Assembly (NCBI GenBank): GCA_903840355.1
Contig: CAIMFJ010000004.1
Location: 186,001 to 250,000, forward strand
Length of the DNA stretch: 64,000 bases
From: an uncultured Opitutia bacterium
Lineage (GTDB): Bacteria; Verrucomicrobiota; Verrucomicrobiia; Opitutales; UBA953
Reading direction: 5' to 3'
Below, piece by piece: positions 26,136 through 35,034 of this stretch (the first letter of the stretch is position 1; the number at the start of each line of letters is the position of its first letter). Made by a program: the position numbers and the translations under genes. The notes under the pieces were generated by a model that had not been told where the DNA came from, did not search any database, and was given only the letters and a program-made list of their open reading frames with translations.

Positions 26136-27143
26136 ATGCTTAAAAGTTTAAGTCTCTTAGTCGCTTGTTTTCTGATGGGCTGCGTCAGCAGTTCTGATGC
26201 GTTCCAACAACAAGCCAGTTTAGGACGCGGAATTAATTTAGGAAATTCTTTAGAGGCGCCAGTTGAAGGGGCTTGGGGTCCTAAGATTACCGATGAAGAT
26301 TTAGTACGACTTAAAAAGGCGGGCTTCAATTCGGTGCGGATTCCGACTCGTTGGTCAGCTCATGCCTTGAAGGTGGCGCCTTACACCATTGACCCTGCTT
26401 TTATGGCACGGGTGGATCACGTGGTGCAAGTGGCATTAGCCCAAGGTTTGGTGGTGGTTTTAAATGCCCATCATTATCAAGAAATCGATGAGGCTCCAGC
26501 TGAGCACCGGGAGCGTTTAGCCATGATGTGGCACCAAATTGCCACGCATTTCGCCGATTTCCCAGAGTCGCTTCAATTTGAAATCTATAATGAACCTAAC
26601 ACCCAGCATACCGCTGAGGCTTGGAATTTAACTTTGGCGGCAGCTTTGCAGGAGATTCGAAAAACAAATCCTACGCGTGCGGTGCATATCGGTGGGGTGG
26701 AGTGGAATAAAATTGGGACTCTAAAAGATTTAAAACTGCCGCCAGAAGATCGTCATATCATTGCCCAGATTCATTACTACGCACCGTTCCATTTTACGCA
26801 CCAAAATGCTTCGTGGGTCAAAGGTTCTACTGCTTGGAATGGCACTAAGTGGGATGGCACTGAGGCCGACAAAGAGGCGGTGCGCCGAGATTTTAAGGCG
26901 GCAGCGGATTGGTCGCAAAAAGAGCAACGGCCTGTTTTCATGGGTGAGTTTGGCACTTCTGCAGGCGTGGCCGACATGGACGCTGGCTTACTAAATCCTT
27001 GGACTGCCTTTATCGCAAGTGAAGCTCCACGCTATCATTTAACTTGGGCTTACTGGGAGTATCAGGCCAATTTTGGAATTTGGGATCCCAAAGCCCAACA
27101 ATGGCGTGAGCCTTTAAAGGCTACCTTGCTAGGTGATAATTGA
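26136..27143 (+). CDS. Glycoside hydrolase family 5 lipoprotein (cellulase-like)
   Basis: The 335-residue protein has a lipoprotein signal with lipobox LMGC (Cys16), then GRGINLGNSLEAP typical of GH5. The acid/base is Glu153 in FEIYNEPN and the nucleophile Glu271 in PVFMGEFGTS. GH5 enzymes hydrolyse beta-glucans, beta-mannans and related glycans. It would be anchored in the periplasm or outer membrane. It follows the operon terminator and precedes a DUF4838 gene by 55 bases, so it may trim the cell's own polymer or feed on another. The substrate is not known. Confidence 0.9.
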   Translation: MLKSLSLLVACFLMGCVSSSDAFQQQASLGRGINLGNSLEAPVEGAWGPKITDEDLVRLKKAGFNSVRIPTRWSAHALKVAPYTIDPAFMARVDHVVQVALAQGLVVVLNAHHYQEIDEAPAEHRERLAMMWHQIATHFADFPESLQFEIYNEPNTQHTAEAWNLTLAAALQEIRKTNPTRAVHIGGVEWNKIGTLKDLKLPPEDRHIIAQIHYYAPFHFTHQNASWVKGSTAWNGTKWDGTEADKEAVRRDFKAAADWSQKEQRPVFMGEFGTSAGVADMDAGLLNPWTAFIASEAPRYHLTWAYWEYQANFGIWDPKAQQWREPLKATLLGDN

Positions 27144-27198
27144 GTCTAGGAATGGTGAAAAGCCTTCCTCTTTTTGATTCGCTAACTAGGTTGGGGAT

Positions 27199-29490
27199 GT
27201 GAGGTGGCTTTGTTGTTTCTGCTTTTGGGGTGCAAGCGTGGCTTTGCACGCAGCGGCATTGTTTGAAAACGGCCAATGGCAGGTGAACCTGGTTCAGCCA
27301 GCGAACCCCGAACTCGATGAATGGTATGCCTCGCAGATGTTGGTGCAGTGGTGTGAAATTGTCACGGGCCAACGCCCCGTGGTTCTTTCAGAAGAAGAGG
27401 ACACTTCGTCTCGGCCGGCTATCTATATTGGACAAACTGCTGCTTTTAGAAAGAGCCAGCATCAATGGAGTGTCACCGAGGGTGACGAGGCGGTTTGTTT
27501 CACGCAAGGGTCCCAGATTTTTCTAGTAGGGAATAATCCTGTCGCGACCCGCCAAGCTGTGGGTCGCTTTTGTGAGCGGACGCTTAAAGTCTTTTTTGCT
27601 TTTCCTGGTGTCGTCGGTGCCGATTGGGAACCGCAGGTTCGCATCGATTGGCCACAGCCTGATGTTTTTAAACCAGCGTTTGCGTGGCGAGAAGTGTCGG
27701 GGCTAGGGAACGAGCTTTCGCAAGAGTGGGCGTATGCGATTGGTTATGGTCGAGCCCCGGCTTTTTCCCACGGGCTCTACGCCGCCTTTGGCAAATTACC
27801 CGCGGCTGAAGCTAAAGTGTTTAGTCCGATGGTACGGGGTAAGCGCGTGCCTCTGCAAGGTTCGGCCTATGAGCCTAACCCTAATTTATTAGCACCCCAG
27901 GCTGCCGAGGTGGGAGCCAAGTACGCCCGTGATTGGTTTCATCACCATCCACAAGATTTCAGTGTGCCTTTGGGTGTGAACGATACCTTGAGTTATGACG
28001 ACCGGGCGGAGAGCAGCGGTTGGTATCGTGACCGCCCCGTCCGGACGGATTACGTGATTAATTATTTAAATCAGGTCGCCAATTCCTTCTGGGAGCCCAC
28101 GGGTGACCTGCAGGGACAGCATCACGCCTTGGGTACCTTGGCTTATTTGCAAACCCTACAAGCGCCCCAAGTAAAAGTGCACCCCGCGATCTTTCCCTGG
28201 GTATGTGCGGATCGTCTTGGCTATGCAGATGGAGCCTTTGCTCAGATGGAAGCCGCTAATTTAGCGGCTTGGGTGAAGTCTGGGGCTCGTCGCGTGGGGG
28301 CTTATGATTACTGGTATGGCGTCGATTTTTGCACGCCACGTATTCATTTCACGGCTCAAGCCCAAGCGATTCAACAAGCTGCTCAAGCGGGCGTGGTGGG
28401 TTGGTATGCGGAAGTCTCGCCGCTCTGGGCCTTTGATGCTCCCAAACTTTGGCTAGGTGCTAAATTATTAGAGAACCCTCATCAGTCCGCGGAAGCTTTG
28501 CTGCAGCAATGGTTTCACGCGGCCTACGGGGTAGCAGCTCTTCCGATGCAAGAAATCTACCGAACTTGTGAGCAGGCGTGGACGCGCGATGCTCATTTAG
28601 GAGGGACACAGCAATGGCTCCGACATTTTCGAGCCGAGCACAGTAGTGCGGTCTTTAACGCTAACGAACTAGCTTCGGTGACGCATCACTTAGTCGAAGC
28701 TGAAACCTTATTAAAAAATAATGCTGCCGAGAGCGGTGCCAGAAAAGAACGACAGTTGGAACGTCTCCGTCAGTGGCAAGAGGCTTGGGATTTGATTTTG
28801 AAAATGCGTGACGTCTATGAGACTCGTCAGGCCAAGCCGTCAACGCGGACGCAGGTGCGTGCTGCCTTGGAAAGACTCAGTCGCGCGGAGCAAACCTTGG
28901 CGTTGGCGGAACAGCGTTTTAATATCGCATGGGGTGCTTATGGCCGGCCGGTTAAGTGGGCGGAGATGGTTGCTCGTGATCCACGTCCTGAATGGTTTGA
29001 ACGCGCGCAAACGACTCCTGGTGGTTTAACCTTTTTACGTGATTGGGCCAGTCGGGATGATGGTCTGGGTCTTTGGCTTTATAGGGCGAGTCAGGCTGAG
29101 TCGGTATCACAACCGTTAAAGTTTGAGGCACCAGTAGAGCTCAGCCCCTCGCGGTATAATCAAGTGACGGAGAGTCCGACGGTTCGACACTTGGTGGCAC
29201 CCGCGGGCGTCTTGAGCATGGCGGTACCGCTGACGGTCCAGCCTGGTTCGCTTTGGCGGGCTCGTGTGAAACTTAGTCCCGTTGCTGAAGCAGAGGCTCA
29301 AGCGAAACTCGAAGTTTATAGTATCGGTGCCGTTAAACCCTTTTATCGGGCAGTAAAGGTCGATCCCGAAAGCGGGACCTTGTTAGTACAAATCCCCTCC
29401 GGGGTAACGCAGGTTATTTTCAAACTTAGTTTTGAAAAGGAAATCGCTTTCGAGTCTGCGACCCTTACTGAATATCAACTCTCGCGATAA
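27199..29490 (+). CDS. DUF4838 domain-containing secreted protein
   Basis: The 763-residue protein opens with a short hydrophobic signal-like stretch (to about residue 20) and an N-terminal region resembling the alpha-glucuronidase-associated fold, with RPAIYIGQTAAF. The central part includes VGWYAEVSPLWAFDAPKLWLGAKL, as in DUF4838 proteins. These occur with polysaccharide-degrading genes, but their activity is not established. The GTG start is supported by the preceding stop and the following hydrophobic leader. The stop overlaps the next start (TAATG). Confidence 0.75.
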   Translation: MRWLCCFCFWGASVALHAAALFENGQWQVNLVQPANPELDEWYASQMLVQWCEIVTGQRPVVLSEEEDTSSRPAIYIGQTAAFRKSQHQWSVTEGDEAVCFTQGSQIFLVGNNPVATRQAVGRFCERTLKVFFAFPGVVGADWEPQVRIDWPQPDVFKPAFAWREVSGLGNELSQEWAYAIGYGRAPAFSHGLYAAFGKLPAAEAKVFSPMVRGKRVPLQGSAYEPNPNLLAPQAAEVGAKYARDWFHHHPQDFSVPLGVNDTLSYDDRAESSGWYRDRPVRTDYVINYLNQVANSFWEPTGDLQGQHHALGTLAYLQTLQAPQVKVHPAIFPWVCADRLGYADGAFAQMEAANLAAWVKSGARRVGAYDYWYGVDFCTPRIHFTAQAQAIQQAAQAGVVGWYAEVSPLWAFDAPKLWLGAKLLENPHQSAEALLQQWFHAAYGVAALPMQEIYRTCEQAWTRDAHLGGTQQWLRHFRAEHSSAVFNANELASVTHHLVEAETLLKNNAAESGARKERQLERLRQWQEAWDLILKMRDVYETRQAKPSTRTQVRAALERLSRAEQTLALAEQRFNIAWGAYGRPVKWAEMVARDPRPEWFERAQTTPGGLTFLRDWASRDDGLGLWLYRASQAESVSQPLKFEAPVELSPSRYNQVTESPTVRHLVAPAGVLSMAVPLTVQPGSLWRARVKLSPVAEAEAQAKLEVYSIGAVKPFYRAVKVDPESGTLLVQIPSGVTQVIFKLSFEKEIAFESATLTEYQLSR

Positions 29491-30086
29491 TGTTGAAGCG
29501 CACCTTTGATATTTTTTTCTCCTTAGGGTGGTTAATCTTTTTTTCCCCGTTGATGCTGGCAGTCTTTATTTTGGTGCGCTGGAAGTTGGGTCGTCCCGTT
29601 TTTTTCCGGCAGGAACGCCCCGGGTTAAAAGGGAAGCCCTTTTATATCTGGAAGTTTCGCTCGATGACGGATGAGCGAGATGCCGCCGGCCAATTATTGC
29701 CTGACGAAGTCCGCCTCACCCGCTTTGGAAAATTCCTTCGTGCAACTACCTTAGATGAATTTCCGCAGATGTGGAACGTCTTGATTGGCGACATGAGTGT
29801 CGTGGGGCCGCGCCCCTTGCTGATGCGCTACTTGCCACGGTATAATGCTTATCAGGCACGTCGTATGGAGGTGCGTCCTGGCGTCACTGGCTGGGCTCAA
29901 ATCAAAGGTCGCAACGCTTTAACCTGGCAAGAGAAGTTCGACTTAGACGTTTGGTATGTCGATCACCAGAGCTTCTGGTTAGACCTCCAAATCATCTTTT
30001 GGAGCTTCTTTAAAGTCCTCGCACGTACCGGCATCAATGCGCCAGACGCGGCCACGACCGAAGAATTTAAAGGGAACGCAGATTAA
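29490..30086 (+). CDS. Monotopic phosphoglycosyl transferase (PglC-like initiating sugar transferase)
   Basis: The 198-residue protein is of the short PglC type: one N-terminal re-entrant hydrophobic helix (about residues 8-30), the FRSMT motif and the catalytic Asp89-Glu90 dyad in TTLDEFPQ, then GPRPLL and RPGVTGWAQ. It moves a phosphosugar from UDP-sugar to undecaprenyl phosphate, starting repeat-unit synthesis. The short form is often specific for UDP-bacillosamine-type sugars, which fits the PglE and PglD homologues upstream. It overlaps the DUF4838 gene and ends by sharing four bases with the convergent gene. Confidence 0.92.
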   Translation: MLKRTFDIFFSLGWLIFFSPLMLAVFILVRWKLGRPVFFRQERPGLKGKPFYIWKFRSMTDERDAAGQLLPDEVRLTRFGKFLRATTLDEFPQMWNVLIGDMSVVGPRPLLMRYLPRYNAYQARRMEVRPGVTGWAQIKGRNALTWQEKFDLDVWYVDHQSFWLDLQIIFWSFFKVLARTGINAPDAATTEEFKGNAD

Positions 30087-31192
30087 GCGGGGAGGCTTTT
30101 CTTAACGCCCAACTTACGAAGTGCTGGGTCTTGGTGCAAAGGTAGCTCCACCGGTTTACCTTGATCTTGAGCTGAGGCGTAAAGCGCTAGGATGACCTCG
30201 ACGGCTTTGCGTCCTTCGAGTCCGTCAATGGCCGGACTACGCTGTTCACGGAAAGCTTGGAAGGCCTGCTCCAAGTTGGCTTTGTGCCAAGCATGACCAA
30301 TTGCTTTAGGGTCGTTAGCCCCCGCCCCGCCAAGGTCGTGGTTTGGGGCGACTTGTGCGGCATCGGACGGTTCAGCGTTTAAGAATTCAAAGACCTTTAA
30401 TTTATCATCGCTTAAGATAGCTGACCCAGTCGTGCCGTGGAGCCGAATCTCGGCAGGGAAGCCTGTTGCTGACCAGCAAGCCGTGGATCCTCCGAGAATA
30501 GCTCGAGCCCCGTTTTGGAATTCAATCCAACCGGCAGCAACGTCCTCAATTTCCACTCCCTCGTGGGCGACTAAACCCATCGTACCTGAGACGCGTTTGA
30601 CGGGTCCGAGGAACCACAACAATAGGTCGATCGTGTGGATGCCTTGATTCATGAGGGCACCACCGCCATCGAGTGGTAACGTTCCGCGCCAAGCGGCGGA
30701 GTCGTAATAGGCTTGGGTGCGCCACCAAGGGATGAGAGCGGTGGCGAGAGTTAGCTGTCCGAAGCGGCCGGCATCTAGGGCTTGTTTAAGGGCGAGGGCT
30801 CCAGTGCCAAAGCGTCGTGGCAAAATCCCTGCTACCAGTGTCTTCGATTTCCGACAGGCTTCAATCAGTTGATCGCAACGAGCCAGGGTGACTTCTAAAG
30901 GCTTTTCGACGATGATATATTTCCCGGCTTGGGCACAGGCGAGGGCAGGGGCGAGGTGATCTCCGCTGGGCGTGCATAAACAAACCGCATCGACGCCCGG
31001 AAAATTTAGAAGTTCGCTGGGAGTCGCGGCCCATGCGATGCCATGTTTTTGAGCAAAAGCCTGCCCTTTGGTCGCCGAGCGGTTATGGGCGACGAGTAGT
31101 TTCGCGCCCGGGATTTCCGCCAAGGCTTTGGCATGGAACTCAGCAATCATCCCTGTGCCCCAGAGTGCGATGCCCAAAGTGTTTTTTGCCAT
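30083..31192 (-). CDS. Gfo/Idh/MocA family oxidoreductase
   Basis: The 369-residue protein begins LGIALWGTGMIAEFHAKAL with a Rossmann nucleotide-binding motif and has the family EKPLE block, followed by a C-terminal beta-sheet domain with GGGALMNQGIHTIDLL. Relatives oxidise or reduce sugars and nucleotide sugars with NAD(P). It is transcribed against the flanking cluster and its stop codon shares four bases (TTAA) with the phosphoglycosyl transferase stop. The substrate cannot be named from sequence. Confidence 0.87.
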   Translation of the reverse strand: MAKNTLGIALWGTGMIAEFHAKALAEIPGAKLLVAHNRSATKGQAFAQKHGIAWAATPSELLNFPGVDAVCLCTPSGDHLAPALACAQAGKYIIVEKPLEVTLARCDQLIEACRKSKTLVAGILPRRFGTGALALKQALDAGRFGQLTLATALIPWWRTQAYYDSAAWRGTLPLDGGGALMNQGIHTIDLLLWFLGPVKRVSGTMGLVAHEGVEIEDVAAGWIEFQNGARAILGGSTACWSATGFPAEIRLHGTTGSAILSDDKLKVFEFLNAEPSDAAQVAPNHDLGGAGANDPKAIGHAWHKANLEQAFQAFREQRSPAIDGLEGRKAVEVILALYASAQDQGKPVELPLHQDPALRKLGVKKSLPA

Positions 31193-31367
31193 AAGTTAAG
31201 CCTTAAAGTCTCGGGTTAAGAAGGGAAGGAAGAACCTTGGGTAGTCTCTGAAAGGACTTTGGTGAATGCACCGTGACCGACATTAAAATAGAGTAAAGAC
31301 CCTGGTTGTGAGGTAGATTTGGGTGTTTCAGGTTGAAGGAAAATAAGACTCAATTAGTGCTATCCTA
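31193..31367. promoter_or_regulatory. Divergent intergenic region with likely promoters
   Basis: These 175 bases separate the divergent oxidoreductase (minus strand) and the reductase-like SDR (plus strand), so at least two promoters should lie here. A TAAAAT hexamer at 31284-31289 could be a -10 element for the plus-strand genes, but the only -35 candidate (TTGGTG at 31259) is poorly spaced. No operator-like palindrome was recognised. Confidence 0.3.
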
Positions 31368-32153
31368 ATGCTTTTCGGAATCACAGGAGGTCGTGGGACC
31401 TTGGGCAAAATTTTGCAAGCAAAGCTCCAAGCCCGTGGTGCCGAAATGAGCCTGTTTGGCGGTGATATCTGCGAAGTCAGGGAAGTTAAACAGTGGTTGA
31501 ATTCGGCGCAGCCGCAACGAGTGATTCATTTGGCCGCCTTAGTGCCGACGCAGGCGGTGCAACAGAATCCTGAAAAAGCCTTTCAAGTGAATGTCGGCGG
31601 CACGGAGAATTTAATGCAGGCTTCGGCTGAGGTCGGGCTTCGCCCTTGGTTGTTTTACGCCAGTAGTAGCCACGTTTATCAGCCCCAATCCGTCGCCCTC
31701 AAAGAAACCGATCCGTTGGCGCCTTTAACTGTTTATGGTCAGACAAAGCGCAGTGGCGAGCAGGTCGTCGAATTAAAGGCTCCGCCGGCCCAAGTTAAGT
31801 TCTGCATCGGACGTATTTTTAGTTTTTATCACCCAACGCAAAAGGGCTCGTTCTTATACCCAAGTTTGCAGCAACGCTTTGCGACCGAGGATTTGACGAA
31901 ACCCTTTAAGCTAATGGGAGCAGATGATATCCGCGACCTTTCCAATGCGGAGCACATCGTAGATCAAATCCTGCAATTAGCAGACTGCCAAGCCGAGGGG
32001 GTTTATAATTTAGGTTCGGGAAAAGGGACGAAAATTCGTGACTTCGTCCAAACGATGGCCCCCCGCCCACTTCAAATTGAGAACGCCAGTCCTGGGCCAG
32101 CTTCATCCTTGGTTGCAGACCTCACCCGTTTGCGACAACGCTTAGCCCAATGA
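31368..32153 (+). CDS. NAD-dependent epimerase/reductase-type extended SDR (4-ketosugar reductase-like)
   Basis: The 261-residue protein has TGGRGTLG as the nucleotide-binding glycine motif, an ASSSHVY serine segment and YGQTK as the catalytic tyrosine-lysine motif. It resembles 4-keto-6-deoxyhexose reductases or epimerase-reductases of the RmlD/Fcl type, but is shorter than most. Coupled by ATGA to a glycosyltransferase and followed by a ColD/RfbH-like dehydratase, it could reduce the dehydrated 4-keto intermediate to a 3,6-dideoxy sugar. That assignment is inferred from context. Confidence 0.75.
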   Translation: MLFGITGGRGTLGKILQAKLQARGAEMSLFGGDICEVREVKQWLNSAQPQRVIHLAALVPTQAVQQNPEKAFQVNVGGTENLMQASAEVGLRPWLFYASSSHVYQPQSVALKETDPLAPLTVYGQTKRSGEQVVELKAPPAQVKFCIGRIFSFYHPTQKGSFLYPSLQQRFATEDLTKPFKLMGADDIRDLSNAEHIVDQILQLADCQAEGVYNLGSGKGTKIRDFVQTMAPRPLQIENASPGPASSLVADLTRLRQRLAQ

Positions 32154-32998
32154 CCCCTCAGGTCTCCATCGTCATCCCCACCTTTAACCGCTCGGCGATG
32201 TTAAAGCGCTGCATCGATGCAGCCTTAGCCCAGACCTTGCCTTGTGAGGTGATTGTTTGTGACCATGGAAGCACCGATGACACTCCGCAGGTTGCCCGTG
32301 CCTATGGTGAGCGCATTCGTTATTTACGCCGCGAGCACGATTCCGGGGTTCACTTTGCATGGTTAGATGGCGTGATTTCTGCGAAGGGAGAATTCGTTCA
32401 TATTAACTTTGATGATGATTTTATTAGTCCAGAATTCGCTGCCCGTTGCTTAGCGTTGATGACTCTGGACGTGGGCTTCTGTTTTACCGTTACCGAAATT
32501 CGTGACGAAGTGACGCAACAGCCCATGTCTTACTTGTTTAAGGACTTTGGAGCTACGGGAGTTTATAAGTCGAGTCGCTTCATGCATTATCAAATCCGCG
32601 GCTTGGTCTCTCCAGGGGCGACGCTGATTCGTCGTCAGGACATTTTGAATCAACTCTTTGTCGGTAAAATTCCATTTACTAATTTTGAATATCGCGGCGT
32701 CGGACCAGATTGGCTTATGACCGCCATGACGACGTTAGATTATCCGAAATTTGCCTTTGTGGCCGAACCTTTGGCGGTCTTTTCCGCCCACGAAGGTTCC
32801 ATTACCATTGATGCGCATCGTGATGAAGCCCGCAAAAAAGCTTTATATCGGGCTTATCAACAAGCTCGCCTTTATTACACCACGGTCCGTCTGGTGAAAA
32901 CCTTCCGGCTGGATTTGCTAGCATGGGTTTGGCTTTTTCTCCTGCGCGTGAAAGCCCGGACGATTAACGCCCTGATGCGACCTTTTCGCCAAAAATAA
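32150..32998 (+). CDS. Glycosyltransferase family 2
   Basis: The 282-residue protein begins VSIVIPTFNRSAMLKRCIDAAL and has DHGSTDDT and the metal-binding NFDDDF, standard for a family 2 GT-A transferase. It ends in a basic C-terminal tail after a hydrophobic helix, which may associate with the membrane. Its start overlaps the SDR stop (ATGA). It probably acts on the same glycan as the neighbouring dehydratase; the sugar is unknown. Confidence 0.87.
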   Translation: MTPQVSIVIPTFNRSAMLKRCIDAALAQTLPCEVIVCDHGSTDDTPQVARAYGERIRYLRREHDSGVHFAWLDGVISAKGEFVHINFDDDFISPEFAARCLALMTLDVGFCFTVTEIRDEVTQQPMSYLFKDFGATGVYKSSRFMHYQIRGLVSPGATLIRRQDILNQLFVGKIPFTNFEYRGVGPDWLMTAMTTLDYPKFAFVAEPLAVFSAHEGSITIDAHRDEARKKALYRAYQQARLYYTTVRLVKTFRLDLLAWVWLFLLRVKARTINALMRPFRQK

Positions 32999-33000
32999 TT

Positions 33001-34164
33001 ATGTGTGCTCGCACCGTCAAATTAGCCGATAACACGATTTCCCAGGAGGAAATTGCTTCGTTGGCGACATGGTTACAGCAAAATCAGCAACTGACTAAAG
33101 GACCGTTAACGCGCCAGTTTGAGGCGGAATTTGCTGCCTATTCGGGCACCAAGTACAGTATTATGGTCAATAGTGGTTCATCGGCTAATTTGTTGATGGC
33201 TTATAGTTTGGGTGAAGCCGGATACCTCCGAAATAAAAAGGTGATTGTGCCTGCAGTCTCTTGGATCACCACGCTTTCACCCTTTATTCAATTAGGCTTT
33301 GAATGTTTTCTGTGCGACTCCGACCCGCAAGATTTAGGTGTCGACTTAAATCATCTTGAGGAGCTTTTGAAAAAAGAACGCCCCGCGTTATTGATTCTAG
33401 TGCATATCTTGGGGCATCCAAATCAAATGGAGGCCATTCACCGTCTGTGTGCCCAATATGATTGCCGAGTCATTGAAGATGCCTGCGAGGCCTTAGGTTC
33501 GGAGTATCAAGGCAAGAAGACGGGGGCCCTTTCTTTGGCTGGGTCTTTCTCGTTTTATTACGGTCACCATATTTCGACGATTGAGGGTGGGGCTATCACG
33601 ACGAGCGATGCTAAGCTCTATAGTGTGATGTTATCGATTCGCTCACACGGTTGGTCGCGCGACGTCCCTGACGCTGACCGGCAGGCTTGGCGTGAGGAAT
33701 ATAAAATCGATGAGTTTCGCGAATTTTACAGCTTCTACTACGCAGGTTATAATCTACGGTCTTCGGACTTGAATGCCTATTTAGGGAGTAATCAACTGAA
33801 ACGCTTGGATGCGATTGCGAAGATTCGGGGCCGCAACTTTGAACTTTATCGTCAGGCATTGCCCGAGTTCTGGAGCCAAAGTAGTCAGCACAGTTTTGTT
33901 TCGAGCTTTGCCTATGGGACTTTTGTCAAAAATCGACTCGAAGTGGCCCGGCATCTTTTAGCCCAAGGGATTGAATGCCGTCCTTTGGTGTGTGGTAGCA
34001 TGGGCCGCCAGCCTTTCTGGATTAAACGTTTTGGGGTCACCCGCCTTAAGGTCGCTGATCAAGTACATGATTTCGGGCTATATTTACCGAACCATGCGAA
34101 CATCACTCCCGAAGATATTGCGTATGTGGCGCAGCATTTCCGGTCAGTAGCGGTTCCGCTTTAA
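33001..34164 (+). CDS. ColD/RfbH-like PLP-dependent sugar 3-dehydratase
   Basis: The 387-residue DegT-family protein has SFYYGHHISTIEGG, where His189 stands at the position of the PLP-binding lysine. Lysine-less relatives with histidine there are ColD and RfbH, which remove the 3-hydroxyl of 4-keto-6-deoxyhexoses instead of aminating them. Length matches ColD (about 388). No 2Fe-2S partner (RfbI type) gene was seen, which favours the ColD-like, iron-sulfur-independent mode. The product would be a 4-keto-3,6-dideoxyhexose. GDP-mannose 4,6-dehydratase, needed upstream, is not in the window. Confidence 0.85.
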   Translation: MCARTVKLADNTISQEEIASLATWLQQNQQLTKGPLTRQFEAEFAAYSGTKYSIMVNSGSSANLLMAYSLGEAGYLRNKKVIVPAVSWITTLSPFIQLGFECFLCDSDPQDLGVDLNHLEELLKKERPALLILVHILGHPNQMEAIHRLCAQYDCRVIEDACEALGSEYQGKKTGALSLAGSFSFYYGHHISTIEGGAITTSDAKLYSVMLSIRSHGWSRDVPDADRQAWREEYKIDEFREFYSFYYAGYNLRSSDLNAYLGSNQLKRLDAIAKIRGRNFELYRQALPEFWSQSSQHSFVSSFAYGTFVKNRLEVARHLLAQGIECRPLVCGSMGRQPFWIKRFGVTRLKVADQVHDFGLYLPNHANITPEDIAYVAQHFRSVAVPL

Positions 34165-34165
34165 A

Positions 34166-34942
34166 TTAAAGGGGCCAGAACCTTTGTTTACAACGTTGGC
34201 GAGCTTTCCGACGCAGATGACGGGCCAACAGTTTGCTTAAGTAGTTCCGAGCCAGAGGATTTTCTCCTTGGCATTGATGGTGAATAATCCGGTGCCATTC
34301 AGCGAGACAGCGTGGCAATTTTTGATTAGAGAGTCCTCCTGGTTGGTAACAACAGATAACGCCAGGTTGATAAAGAATGCGCGCGCCTTGCTCCCGTAAT
34401 TTTTCTAGCCAGTTAAAGTCAGCGGCGATGTGGTATGTTAAATCGTAGGGGTGCTTTTTAATTATATCCGTGCGAATGAGGGTGGCTTGGTGGCAGGGAT
34501 GACGGGTGAGCCAAAAGCGGGCATTTCCTTTTAATAACTCTTCATGTAGGATGCGTACTTCCGTGGCTCGCCGAATTTTTTTATTAAAAATATGGTCGCC
34601 GTAGACTACGTCGGCGTGGCCTTTTTCTGCCGCTTGGATGAGCTGGGAGAAATGTTCGTGGATCAAGGTATCACCTGCATTTAGGAATAAAACATACTTA
34701 CCTTGGGCCCGGGTCGCGCCTTGATTCATGGCGTCATAGGGGCCTCCATCGGGCTGTGAAGTCCAGTCTGTGGGCTTAAAGTTAGTTTCGAGGTAAGGCA
34801 CCGTTTGATCGGTGGAAGCTCCATCGACGACGAGGTGTTCGTAAGTTATATTTTTTAGGGCTAAGACACTGGCACGAGTGGCTTGGAGACCCGCAAGATT
34901 ATTGCGAGTTACCGTGATGATGGTAACAACTGGTGCAGTCAT
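34166..34942 (-). CDS. Glycosyltransferase family 2, opposite strand
   Basis: The 258-residue protein begins PVVTIITVTRNNLAGLQAT and has VDGASTDQT, QPDGGPYDAMNQG and the FLNAGD metal site. This subtype is frequent in O-antigen and capsule clusters. A longer start at 34963 adds seven residues (MIEKYSI); I prefer the start at 34942 because family members begin just before the first beta strand. It lies between two forward genes, one base from the dehydratase stop, and looks somewhat more A/T-rich than its neighbours, which may indicate insertion. Confidence 0.85.
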   Translation of the reverse strand: MTAPVVTIITVTRNNLAGLQATRASVLALKNITYEHLVVDGASTDQTVPYLETNFKPTDWTSQPDGGPYDAMNQGATRAQGKYVLFLNAGDTLIHEHFSQLIQAAEKGHADVVYGDHIFNKKIRRATEVRILHEELLKGNARFWLTRHPCHQATLIRTDIIKKHPYDLTYHIAADFNWLEKLREQGARILYQPGVICCYQPGGLSNQKLPRCLAEWHRIIHHQCQGENPLARNYLSKLLARHLRRKARQRCKQRFWPL

Positions 34943-35034
34943 TATTGAATATTTTTCTATCATGAGGGCTTAAGATGGCAACTATCGTATCGCCTTTTTG
35001 GGAACGAGGCTTGTCAAGTTAGGGGAGCTCTTCA

